NCBI GenBank assembly: GCA_030431825.1 | Contig: JAUIIJ010000017.1 | Location: 1-64,000, forward strand | DNA from: Alphaproteobacteria bacterium | Lineage (GTDB): Bacteria > Pseudomonadota > Alphaproteobacteria > Rhodobacterales > Rhodobacteraceae | Direction: 5' to 3' | DNA length: 64,000 nt | Shown: positions 9,508 to 17,293 of the stretch, piece by piece | Layout: each line of letters begins with the position of its first letter | How positions within the stretch are numbered: position 1 is the first letter of the stretch | Program-made: the position numbers and the translations under genes | Notes under the pieces: generated by a model | What the model saw: only the letters and a program-made list of their open reading frames with translations | What the model was told of the DNA's origin: nothing | The model's database searches: none

Positions 9508-11099
9508 GACGTATCAACCGGCTTGAAATCATCCGCGCGCGCCCTGTTCCAGCGCAGCAGATACCCGAACTTGTCCTCTTCCTCGCGCAGCAGAAAACCC
9601 TCGGGAAGATAGGGGTAAACCTCTTGTCCGGTGACCATGTCGCGGTCGGCCTCGCGCATCAGCAGGTGATGCGGCAGGAATTTGCCCGGATGATCGAGCC
9701 CCGCCGCGCCGGTCATTTCGCCCAGCGCCCGCAGCGTGTTCCTGTGAAACCGAAAGACCCGCTCGGATTTGCGGGTCACGTCAAGCGCGCGCTGACGCAA
9801 GGGATCCTGCGTCGCCACGCCGACCGGACAATGATTGGTATGACAGGCCTGCGCCTGGATGCAGCCCACCGCGAACATGAAGCCACGCGCCGAGTTCGCC
9901 CAATCCGCCCCGAGCGCCAGTACCTTGGCCATGTCAAAGGCGGTGACCACCTTGCCCGACGCACCGATCTTGAGCTTGTCCCGCAAGCCGACGCCCCGCA
10001 GCGTATTGTGGGCAAAGGTCAGCCCCTCGATCAGCGGCATCCCCATGTGATTGGCGAACTCCAGCGGCGCCGCGCCGGTGCCACCTTCCTTGCCATCCAC
10101 GACGATGAAATCAGGAACCACACCGGTTTCCAGCATCGCCTTGACGATACACATGAATTCACGCCGGTGCCCGATGCACAGCTTGAAACCCACCGGTTTG
10201 CCATCGGCGTTTTCCCGCAGCGTCGCGATAAACTCCATCATCTCGATCGGTGTCGAAAACTCGGGATGCGCCGCCGGCGAAACGCAATCCTGCCCCATCG
10301 GAATACCGCGGGCCTCGGCGATCTCTTCCGAGATCTTCGAAGCGGGCAACATGCCGCCATGACCCGGCTTGGCCCCCTGGCTGAGCTTCAGTTCGATCAT
10401 CTTGACCTGCGGATTGGCGGCCTGGTCCCGGAACTTGGCGACGTCGAACCGGCCATCGAGGGTCCGGCAACCGAAATAGCCCGAACCGATCTCGTAAATC
10501 AGATCGCCACCGCCCTGCGTGTGGTAACGGCTGATCCCGCCCTCGCCGGTATCATGGGCGAACCGGCCTTTCCTGGCACCGATGTTCAGGGCCATGATCG
10601 CATTGGCCGACAGCGCACCGAAGCTCATCGCGGATATGTTGTAGATCGAGGCGTCATACGGATTTTTACAGTGTTCGCCGCCGATACTGACCCTGAAATC
10701 CGTATCTTCGATATGGGTTGGAACCACCGAATGGGTGATCCATTCGTAACCTGAATCATAGACCCGCTCGCGCGTTCCAAAGGGTCGCTTGTCCTCGACG
10801 CCCTTGGCGCGCTGATAGATGATCGACCGCTTGTCACGTGAAAACGGCTCTTCGTCCTGGTCGCTTTCGATCAGGTACTGGCGGATTTCGGGCCGGATGC
10901 CCTCGAACAGAAAACGCATGTGCCCGATCACCGGATAGTTGCGCAGGATCGAGTGACGGTTCTGCGTCACATCATAGACCCCAAGCCCGGTCAGATAGGC
11001 AAACCCCGCAAACGGCAGCAGGAACCACCAGCTGTAGACGGCACCGAACAGTGACAGCAGCGACAGCAACGCCACGCCCGCAAAAACCAGAAACCTCAT
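9498..11099 (-). CDS. FMN-binding glutamate synthase family protein, membrane-anchored
   Basis: 533 residues. Two hydrophobic helices at about residues 1-20 and 25-45 precede a domain like the central/FMN domain of the glutamate synthase large subunit. Visible signs are IYNISAMSFGALSANAI, LSQGAKPGHGGMLPASKI and the glycine-rich FMN phosphate region around GKEGGTGAAPLEFANHMG. The amidotransferase domain of GltB is absent, so it cannot use glutamine in the normal way. The role of these stand-alone proteins is not settled; an FMN oxidoreductase acting on an amino acid or related compound is the likely kind of activity. It lies 19 bp downstream of a class III aminotransferase on the same strand, so nitrogen metabolism is a reasonable inference. 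Confidence 0.85.
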   Translation of the reverse strand: MRFLVFAGVALLSLLSLFGAVYSWWFLLPFAGFAYLTGLGVYDVTQNRHSILRNYPVIGHMRFLFEGIRPEIRQYLIESDQDEEPFSRDKRSIIYQRAKGVEDKRPFGTRERVYDSGYEWITHSVVPTHIEDTDFRVSIGGEHCKNPYDASIYNISAMSFGALSANAIMALNIGARKGRFAHDTGEGGISRYHTQGGGDLIYEIGSGYFGCRTLDGRFDVAKFRDQAANPQVKMIELKLSQGAKPGHGGMLPASKISEEIAEARGIPMGQDCVSPAAHPEFSTPIEMMEFIATLRENADGKPVGFKLCIGHRREFMCIVKAMLETGVVPDFIVVDGKEGGTGAAPLEFANHMGMPLIEGLTFAHNTLRGVGLRDKLKIGASGKVVTAFDMAKVLALGADWANSARGFMFAVGCIQAQACHTNHCPVGVATQDPLRQRALDVTRKSERVFRFHRNTLRALGEMTGAAGLDHPGKFLPHHLLMREADRDMVTGQEVYPYLPEGFLLREEEDKFGYLLRWNRARADDFKPVDTSYV

Positions 11100-11118
11100 T
11101 GATCTTCTCCGTATCGCG

Positions 11119-12438
11119 TCAGATGACCGTGGAAATTGCGGTTTCGACCTTGTCGGTCAGTTCGTCGAGCTGGTCATCGTTGATGATGAACGGCGGCGCG
11201 AGCAGGATGTGATCGCCCCGCTTGCCGTCAATGGTGCCGGACATGGGATAGAACACGAGCCCGGCCTCGAAACCCGCCTTCTTGATCTTGCCCGCAATGC
11301 CAAGTGACGGATCGAACGGCTCCCTGGTCTCGCGGTTTTCGACAAGTTCGATCCCCCTGAAGAGCCCGCGCCCGCGCAGGTCACCGACATGGGGATGCTG
11401 ACCGAAACGGTCTGAAAGCCGCTCTTGCAGCTTGTCGCCCTGCTCCCGAACACGCGGCAACAATCCCCGGTTCAGGATTGCCGAGACAACGGCGAGGCCG
11501 CCCGCGGCGGCGACAGGGTGGCCGATATAGGTGTGCCCATGCTGAAAGAACCCGCTGCCATTGGCGATGGTGTCGTACACGTCAGAGGTACAGAGCATCG
11601 CCCCGATCGGCTGATAGCCCGCGCCCAGCCCCTTGGCGATACAGGCAATGTCGGGCGCGATACCATCCTGCTCGCAGGCAAAGAATGTCCCGGTGCGACC
11701 CATGCCGCACATCACCTCGTCCAGGATCAGCAAGACGCCATAGGTATCGCAAATCTCGCGGATGCGCCTGAAATACCCCGGCGCCGGTTCCAGCGCACCG
11801 ACGGTTGCACCAACCACGGGTTCCGCCATGAAGGCCATGACCGTCTCGGGGCCAACCCGCAGGATCTCGTCCTCAAGCGCATTGGCGGCCCGCAACCCGT
11901 ATTCCTCGGCGGTCTCTCCGTCCTGGCGCAGGCGGTATTCGTAGCACGGGTCGATATGGCTCACATCCAGCAGCAGCGGCCCGAACTGCGCCCGGCGCCA
12001 TGCATTGCCGCCCGCCGACAGCGCACCGATGGTATTTCCATGATAGCTTTGTTTGCGCGCAATAAGGCGGCCCCGCTGCGGCTCGCCCTTTTCGACCCAG
12101 TATTGCCGCGCCAGCTTGATCGCGGACTCGGTGGCTTCGGAGCCGCCAGAAACGAAATACACCCGGTTGAGTTGGCCGGGCGCGTGCTCGATCAGCAGGT
12201 CTGCAAGTGCCTCGGCCGGCTCGGAGGTGAAGAATCCGGAATGCGCGAATGCCAGCTTGTCGAGCTGTGCCTTGATCGCTGCGGTCACCTCGGCATCGCT
12301 GTGACCGAGGCAAGACACTGCGGCGCCGCCAGAGCCGTCCAGGTATCGCTTTCCGTTGCTGTCGATCAGATAGCACCCCTCTCCCGCTATCGCGGTCGGA
12401 GGATTGAGCTTCGAATGGCGGGGAAATACATGTGACAT
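11119..12438 (-). CDS. class III (PLP-dependent) aminotransferase
   Basis: 439 residues, cytoplasmic. Opens with PRHSKLNPPTAIAGEGCYLID and has the fold-type I features of class III aminotransferases: SGGSEATESAIKLARQYW for cofactor phosphate binding, LILDEVMCGMGRTG with the PLP-ring Asp, and the Schiff-base Lys in IACIAKGLGAGYQP. The start is the ATG at 12438 (MSHVFPRH); the ORF extends 9 codons further upstream without a better ribosome site. It lies between gabT and the glutamate-synthase-like gene, all on the minus strand. The amino donor is not decidable from sequence; omega-amino acids or diamines are plausible. Confidence 0.88.
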   Translation of the reverse strand: MSHVFPRHSKLNPPTAIAGEGCYLIDSNGKRYLDGSGGAAVSCLGHSDAEVTAAIKAQLDKLAFAHSGFFTSEPAEALADLLIEHAPGQLNRVYFVSGGSEATESAIKLARQYWVEKGEPQRGRLIARKQSYHGNTIGALSAGGNAWRRAQFGPLLLDVSHIDPCYEYRLRQDGETAEEYGLRAANALEDEILRVGPETVMAFMAEPVVGATVGALEPAPGYFRRIREICDTYGVLLILDEVMCGMGRTGTFFACEQDGIAPDIACIAKGLGAGYQPIGAMLCTSDVYDTIANGSGFFQHGHTYIGHPVAAAGGLAVVSAILNRGLLPRVREQGDKLQERLSDRFGQHPHVGDLRGRGLFRGIELVENRETREPFDPSLGIAGKIKKAGFEAGLVFYPMSGTIDGKRGDHILLAPPFIINDDQLDELTDKVETAISTVI

Positions 12439-12466
12439 TGGTCGTTCCGGTTTGTCCTCAGGCAAG

Positions 12467-12499
12467 TCAGGCCGGACCCCGGCAAGGGATCCGGCCTGA
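12467..12499. other. strong hairpin between gabT and the second aminotransferase gene
   Basis: Perfect inverted repeat TCAGGCCGGA (12467-12476) / TCCGGCCTGA (12490-12499); the loop contains CCCC...GGG and can pair further. There is no T-run after it on the minus strand, so it is not a classical intrinsic terminator. It may stabilise or attenuate the gabT transcript. Confidence 0.5.
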
Positions 12500-12565
12500 T
12501 AATCTCAGCCTATCTTCAATCGCCCGCCTTGCAACATCACTTCTGCATGACAGGACGTCTCGTTC

Positions 12566-14002
12566 CTATGCGGCGATTGCATCCGCCAGCGCGGCTTCGA
12601 AGATCGCGAGACCTTCCTCGATGATCGCGTCCGAAGCGGTCAACGGCACCATGATGCGCAGCGCGTTGCCATGCATGCCACAGGCCAGCAGGATCAGACC
12701 CCGCTTGAGCGCATGGGCGATGACCGACTTGGTCAGGGCCGCGTCCGGCGCCGCGGTTTCGAAATCGGTGACGAACTCGACCGCGAGCATGCCGCCAAGG
12801 CCACGGATATCCCACATCCGGTAGGGTGCCGTGCGGGCGCCGATATCGGCAAAGCGGGCGCGGAAGGTTTCGCCAAGCGCGATGGAACGGGCCAGCAGAC
12901 CTTCGGCTTCGATGGCTTCGATTGCCGCAAGCGCAGCGGCACAGGCGACGGGGTTGCCACCATATGTGCCGCCCAGACCGCCGGGTGCGGCGGCATCCAT
13001 AACGTCGGCGCGACCGACGACGCCGGCAATCGGATAGCCGCCTGCCATCGACTTGGCGACGGTGATCAGATCGGGCGCAACGCCGCTGTGTTCGATGGCG
13101 AACCACTTGCCGGTGCGGCCGAAGCCCGACTGGATTTCATCCGCGATGAGCAGAATGCCATGCCTGTCGCAGATCGCGCGCAGGGCCTGCCACATCTCGG
13201 CGGGAACCGGGTGATAGCCACCCTCGCCCAGCACCGGTTCGAGGATGATCGCCGCCACGCGCGACGGATCGGCATCGGTGAGGAACAGGGTCTGCAGCGC
13301 CTTGAGCGCGTCATCGACGGTCACACCGTTGCGGGCATCCGGGAACGGTGCGCGGAAGATGTCGGTCGGGAACGGGCCGAAATCCTTCTTGTAGGGGTTG
13401 ACCTTGCCGGTCATGCCGAGGGTCAGGTTGGTGCGGCCATGATAGCCCCCCGAGAACGCGATGACACCGGGACGGCCAGTCGCGGCGCGCGCAATCTTGA
13501 CCGCGTTTTCAACCGCTTCTGCGCCGGTGGTGACGAGCAGGGATTTCTTGGCGAAATCACCGGGTGCCAGAGCGTTCAGCTTTTCCGCGAGGGCGACATA
13601 GGGCTCGTATTGCACGACCTGAAAACTGGTATGCGTATAAAGGTCTTCCTGTGCCTTTGCCGCTGCGATCACCTTGGGATGACGGTGGCCGGTGTTCAGA
13701 ACCGCGATGCCGCCGGCAAAGTCGATGTACCGGTTGCCTTCCACATCCCACAGCTCCGAATTCTCTGCACGGGCGGCAAAAACCGGTGCGGCCGATGCAA
13801 CGCCGCGCGCAACCGCAGCTTCGCGCCGCTTGAGCAGTGCAGCATTGCTGCCGCCGGTCTGGACGACAGCCGCCGCCTTGGCCGCGCGCGGCGCCGCGGT
13901 CTTTGCAGCGGTGGTTTTCGTCGTGCTACGGGGCGTGCGGGTCTTGGACGCCGCGGTTTTCTTGGGGTTTGCCTTGGTTGCAGTGGCCATGTCGCTCTCC
14001 AT
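12566..14002 (-). CDS. gabT: 4-aminobutyrate aminotransferase-like protein with Lys/Ala-rich N-terminal extension
   Basis: 478 residues; a GABA:2-oxoglutarate aminotransferase by family. Class III features are intact: VTTGAEAVENAVKIARAATG, FSGGYHGRTNLTLGMTG, LLIADEIQSGFGRTG, and the PLP Lys in ITVAKSMAGGYPIAG. The catalytic domain starts only at about residue 50. Residues 1-48 are rich in Lys, Ala, Thr and Pro (for example KKTAASKTRTPRSTTKTTAA), like the tail of histone H1 or AlgP. An ATG at 13990 (residue 5) is an alternative start but would keep the extension. It is divergent from an XRE-cupin regulator, as for GABA or putrescine use genes. Confidence 0.88.
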   Translation of the reverse strand: MESDMATATKANPKKTAASKTRTPRSTTKTTAAKTAAPRAAKAAAVVQTGGSNAALLKRREAAVARGVASAAPVFAARAENSELWDVEGNRYIDFAGGIAVLNTGHRHPKVIAAAKAQEDLYTHTSFQVVQYEPYVALAEKLNALAPGDFAKKSLLVTTGAEAVENAVKIARAATGRPGVIAFSGGYHGRTNLTLGMTGKVNPYKKDFGPFPTDIFRAPFPDARNGVTVDDALKALQTLFLTDADPSRVAAIILEPVLGEGGYHPVPAEMWQALRAICDRHGILLIADEIQSGFGRTGKWFAIEHSGVAPDLITVAKSMAGGYPIAGVVGRADVMDAAAPGGLGGTYGGNPVACAAALAAIEAIEAEGLLARSIALGETFRARFADIGARTAPYRMWDIRGLGGMLAVEFVTDFETAAPDAALTKSVIAHALKRGLILLACGMHGNALRIMVPLTASDAIIEEGLAIFEAALADAIAA

Positions 14003-14194
14003 CTGAACGGCTGATCAAAATGATTATTTTTCTGCTTAATATTATTTTCACACCGGAGCAAGCCTTTCCAATCGTCCACACTAAAAATCTTGGATGATAA
14101 TATTTTCCTTTATTATCAGCTTACAAGATGATTGACGCCCGGAGGTCCTGCAGATTAATATTTCAACCATGAAGATCAGCAAAGGACGAGACAC
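14003..14194. promoter_or_regulatory. AT-rich divergent control region, gabT / XRE-cupin regulator
   Basis: This region is much more AT-rich than its surroundings. It holds the inverted repeat GATAAT (14096-14101), a 10-bp spacer, then ATTATC (14112-14117), and further AATATT-containing runs near 14037-14047 and 14156-14163. The palindrome is a good candidate operator for the XRE protein encoded next to it. The regulator's own Shine-Dalgarno AAGGA lies at 14182-14186. Confidence 0.5.
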
Positions 14195-14764
14195 GTGGAT
14201 ATTGGCGGCAAACTTCGGTCTGTACGGGAAACACGTGGCCTGACACAGCGCGATCTCGCCGGGCGTGCGGGCCTGACCAATGGTGCGATTTCGCTCATCG
14301 AACAGAACAAGAGCAGCCCGTCGGTCGCCTCGCTCAAGCGATTGCTGGATGCGATCCCGATGACAATGTCCGAGTTCTTCTCCGAGTTCGAAACCAACGA
14401 TTCGCCGAAGTACTTCTATAACGCCGACGAATTGATTGAGCTGTCGCCCCAAGACATGGGCCTTGGTTCCGCAGCCGCGCGCGTATCGTTGCGCCAGGTC
14501 GGCGACGCCTCGCGCCACGCCCTCCAGATGCTGCACGAGGTCTATCCGCCGGGCGCGGACACCGGCCCCGACCTGCTGAGTCATGTCGGCGAGGAAGCGG
14601 GAATCGTTGTTGCCGGGGTGATCGAGATCACCGTCGAAGACCAGGTCCGCGTTCTCAATCCCTGGGATGGCTATCTCTTTGACAGCCAGTTGCCGCACCG
14701 CTTCCGCAATATCGGCGACAAGGATTGCGTCATTATCAGCGCCTGCACACCACCCACCTTCTGA
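14195..14764 (+). CDS. XRE family regulator with C-terminal cupin domain (PuuR-like)
   Basis: 189 residues. The N-terminal helix-turn-helix (about residues 5-60) reads LRSVRETRGLTQRDLAGRAG and LTNGAISLIEQNKSSPSVAS. The C-terminal cupin (about residues 105-185) includes HVGEEAGIVVAGVIEITVED and the final PHRFRNIGDKDC. This pair is typical of regulators such as PuuR that sense polyamine- or amino-acid-derived molecules. The start is GTG 14195, with AAGGA upstream; a nearby ATG at 14169 is out of frame. Divergent from gabT, it probably represses the aminotransferase operon; the ligand is inference. Confidence 0.9.
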   Translation: MDIGGKLRSVRETRGLTQRDLAGRAGLTNGAISLIEQNKSSPSVASLKRLLDAIPMTMSEFFSEFETNDSPKYFYNADELIELSPQDMGLGSAAARVSLRQVGDASRHALQMLHEVYPPGADTGPDLLSHVGEEAGIVVAGVIEITVEDQVRVLNPWDGYLFDSQLPHRFRNIGDKDCVIISACTPPTF

Positions 14765-14974
14765 GACCGTGCGCCGGTTGGTCACACCGGTCACATGACG
14801 GCAACGCGCAGACAGTTCGGGGGACGTCCCTGCTACTGATCCGGCCTGCGGCGTCGCCCAATGGAAACCCGCGTTTCCCCGATCGGCTGCGCCGCCGGAC
14901 CCGCGCAAGCGAGAGTTGTCATGCCCTGAGCGATGGCATAGGTCTTTGCGCAATGTTCCATCAGGGAGACTACC
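14765..14974 (+). other. metY leader region with possible nested stem-loops
   Basis: 210 bp without a gene. Nested complementary segments can form: GCGCAA (14903-14908) with TTGCGC (14946-14951), enclosing ATGCC (14921-14925) with GGCAT (14935-14939), ending about 25 bp before the metY ATG. The region does not match the SAM-II or SAH riboswitch cores that I know. Its regulatory role is unproven. Confidence 0.3.
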
Positions 14975-16267
14975 ATGACCGACGGCCCCACCTATGGCTT
15001 TGACACGCTTCAGATCCACGCCGGCGCACGCCCGGACCCCGCCACCGGGGCGCGCCAGACGCCGATCTACCAGACCACCGCCTATGTCTTTCGCGATGCA
15101 GAGCACGCCGCGGCGTTGTTCAATCTGCAAGAGGTCGGCTATATCTATTCCCGCCTGACCAACCCGACGGTCGCGGTCCTGCAAGAGCGCATTGCAACGC
15201 TCGAAGGTGGTGTCGGCGCTGTCTGCTGCTCCTCCGGTCATGCGGCGCAGATCATGGCCTTGTTCCCGCTGATGCAGCCGGGCTGCAACATCGTCGCCTC
15301 GACCCGGCTCTATGGCGGCACCGTCACCCAGTTCAGCAATACCATCAAGCGTTTCGGCTGGTCTGCCACTTTCGTCGATTTCGACGATCTCGACGCCGTC
15401 AAGGCGGCGATCGACGACAACACGCGGGCCGTCTTCTGTGAATCCATCGCCAATCCCGGCGGCTATATCACCGATCTCGATGCGATCTCGGCGATTACCG
15501 ACGAGGCGGGCATCCCGCTTATCGTCGACAACACCAGCGCCACGCCGTATCTCTGCCGCCCCATCGAACATGGTGCGACGCTGGTCGTGCATTCGACCAC
15601 CAAGTACCTGACCGGCAACGGCACCGTAACCGGCGGCTGCATCGTCGATTCCGGCAAGTTCGACTGGTCGGCGAATGACAAGTTTCCCTCGCTCAGCCAG
15701 CCGGAACCGGCCTATCACGGCCTGAAATTCCACGAGACCTTCGGTCCGCTCGCCTATACGTTCCACGGTATCGCCATCGGCCTGCGTGACCTTGGAATGA
15801 CGATGAACCCACAGGCCGCGCATTACACGCTCATGGGCATCGAAACGCTCAGCTTGCGCATGGAGCGCCATGTCGAGAATGCCAGGAAAGTGGCGAAATG
15901 GCTCGAAGACGACCCGCGCGTGGAATACGTGACCTATGCCGGGCTGGAATCCTCGCGCTATTACGAGCGGATGAAAACCATCTGTCCGAAGGGCGCCGGC
16001 GGATTGTTCACCTTTGCGGTGAAAGGCGGTTATGACGCCTGCATCAAGCTGGTGGATGCGCTGGAAATCTTCAGCCACGTGGCCAATCTCGGGGATACCC
16101 GCTCGCTGGTCATCCACTCGGCCAGCACCACGCACCGGCAACTGACCCCCGAACAGCAGGAAGCCGCCGGCGCGCAGGCCAATGTGGTGCGGATCTCGAT
16201 CGGGATCGAGGATGCGGACGACCTGATCGCCGATCTCGATCAGGCCCTGGGCAAGGCAACCAGCTGA
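14975..16267 (+). CDS. metY: O-acetylhomoserine aminocarboxypropyltransferase (sulfhydrylase)
   Basis: 430 residues, cytoplasmic, PLP-dependent. It makes homocysteine from O-acetylhomoserine and sulfide in methionine biosynthesis. Cys/Met metabolism enzyme features are present: FDTLQIHAGARPDPATGARQ at the N-terminus, YSRLTNPTVAVLQERIATLE, and the PLP Lys in VVHSTTKYLTGNGTVTGG. The length and the long insert after the PLP Lys fit the sulfhydrylase branch rather than the shorter cystathionine enzymes. SD GGGAG is at 14964-14968. It stands alone and is followed by a copy of the 97-bp palindrome. Confidence 0.93.
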   Translation: MTDGPTYGFDTLQIHAGARPDPATGARQTPIYQTTAYVFRDAEHAAALFNLQEVGYIYSRLTNPTVAVLQERIATLEGGVGAVCCSSGHAAQIMALFPLMQPGCNIVASTRLYGGTVTQFSNTIKRFGWSATFVDFDDLDAVKAAIDDNTRAVFCESIANPGGYITDLDAISAITDEAGIPLIVDNTSATPYLCRPIEHGATLVVHSTTKYLTGNGTVTGGCIVDSGKFDWSANDKFPSLSQPEPAYHGLKFHETFGPLAYTFHGIAIGLRDLGMTMNPQAAHYTLMGIETLSLRMERHVENARKVAKWLEDDPRVEYVTYAGLESSRYYERMKTICPKGAGGLFTFAVKGGYDACIKLVDALEIFSHVANLGDTRSLVIHSASTTHRQLTPEQQEAAGAQANVVRISIGIEDADDLIADLDQALGKATS

Positions 16268-16268
16268 A

Positions 16269-16365
16269 GCGTTTCGCGATTGGCTTGAAACACCTGGTAT
16301 CACCTGACGCGTTGAAATCTCTGATTTCAGGCCGCGTTGGGTGATCCAGGTCTATCGCGAAATGC
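16269..16365 (+). repeat. 97-bp dispersed imperfect palindrome, copy R1 (full)
   Basis: It begins GCGTTTCGCGAT and ends ATCGCGAAATGC (one mismatch to a perfect inverted repeat). Internal complementary blocks are ACCTGGTATCACC with GGTGATCCAGGT, and TGAAATC-TCT-GATTTCA at the centre, so the whole unit can fold into one long hairpin. Same length as R3 and R4. It lies right after the metY stop, between convergent metY and the SIMPL gene. Confidence 0.85.
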
Positions 16366-16377
16366 GATAGGCTGTGC

Positions 16378-16398
16378 GGGGCCGCATCGCGCGGCCCC
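16378..16398. terminator. possible hairpin terminator between convergent genes
   Basis: Perfect 8-bp stem GGGGCCGC (16378-16385) / GCGGCCCC (16391-16398), loop ATCGC. No clear T-run follows on either strand. It is followed at 16411-16421 by an isolated GCGTTTCGCGA, identical to the end of the 97-bp repeat and possibly a remnant of another copy. Confidence 0.4.
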
Positions 16399-16427
16399 TG
16401 TTCCGCAAAAGCGTTTCGCGAGACGGT

Positions 16428-17138
16428 CTAGTCCGCGATTGCAAAGACAACAGACACCATCGCGGACAGGCTGACCTCGCCCGCGACAACCGCGACCGAG
16501 GCCTCTGCCATCGCGGCGCGCTGCATCATCATCGGGCGCGCTCCGACACCCCCCTGTTCCGTGATCGAGATGATCGGACCAAGCGTGACCCCTGCCGCAT
16601 CGGCCAGCAATTGCGCCTTGGCAAGCGCGTCCTTGACCGCCGCCTGACGCGCCATGTCCTGCAACGGGCGCGGCTCCTGAACATCAAACTGCAAGTCATT
16701 GAAATCATTCGCACCTGCCGCGATCACGGCGTCGAGGGTCGTGCCCAACGTGTCAAGCTCACGCACCCGCACCATCACCATGTTGCTGGCCGTGAACCCC
16801 GTTATCGTTGGCTTGTAGGTCTCCGAAATGCCGCGCCCCGACCAGACCGGGTTCAGCGACAGGCGCTGTGTCTGTATGTCTTTCTGCGCGATTCCCGCAG
16901 ATGTCAGCCGGTCGAGAACCTGCGCCACAGTGGCCGAGGTTGCGGCCATGGCCTCCTCCGCGTCGCGCGCCTCGTTCGTGACACCCAGCGTGATCGTCGC
17001 CATGTCAGGAGACGCTGCGACCTCGCCTTCGCCGGTCACGACGATCTGACGCGGTTGCTCCTGCGCGGACATGGGCACCGCGAACGCGGTGGCAATGATC
17101 ATCGCCAGCGCAACCAAACCTGTCTTCTGTCCTATCAT
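16428..17138 (-). CDS. SIMPL domain-containing exported protein (DUF541)
   Basis: 236 residues. The signal peptide is at residues 1-26 (hydrophobic core, then PMSAQEQP). The mature part opens RQIVVTGEGEVAASPDMATI and contains the TGEG..P..A pattern of SIMPL/DUF541 proteins. The start at ATG 17138 is supported by GGAGGATCCC just upstream; the ORF runs 12 codons longer. Periplasmic; family members have been linked to oxidative stress or outer-membrane roles, but function here is unknown. It is convergent with metY, and the next gene is divergent. Confidence 0.85.
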   Translation of the reverse strand: MIGQKTGLVALAMIIATAFAVPMSAQEQPRQIVVTGEGEVAASPDMATITLGVTNEARDAEEAMAATSATVAQVLDRLTSAGIAQKDIQTQRLSLNPVWSGRGISETYKPTITGFTASNMVMVRVRELDTLGTTLDAVIAAGANDFNDLQFDVQEPRPLQDMARQAAVKDALAKAQLLADAAGVTLGPIISITEQGGVGARPMMMQRAAMAEASVAVVAGEVSLSAMVSVVFAIAD

Positions 17139-17293
17139 GGGATCCTCCATTTTCACTGGTGTCCACATGGGCATCTACCCGCCGTCAGCGCAAGGGGGCA
17201 TCGGGCTTTCCCTTTTCCTCGGTCGGCTCCTGCATTAAAGTCCCGCCACGGACAGGTGCCGTATGTGGGTTGGGTCTTGAGGGCTGAGTGTTA

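Noticed and set aside
14765-14974. SAM-II or SAH riboswitch upstream of metY
   Set aside because: The core sequences of those riboswitches are not present; only generic stem-loops are seen.
14081-16303. 740-codon minus-strand ORF opposite metY
   Set aside because: Antisense to metY and the XRE gene; composition is a shadow and there is no domain.
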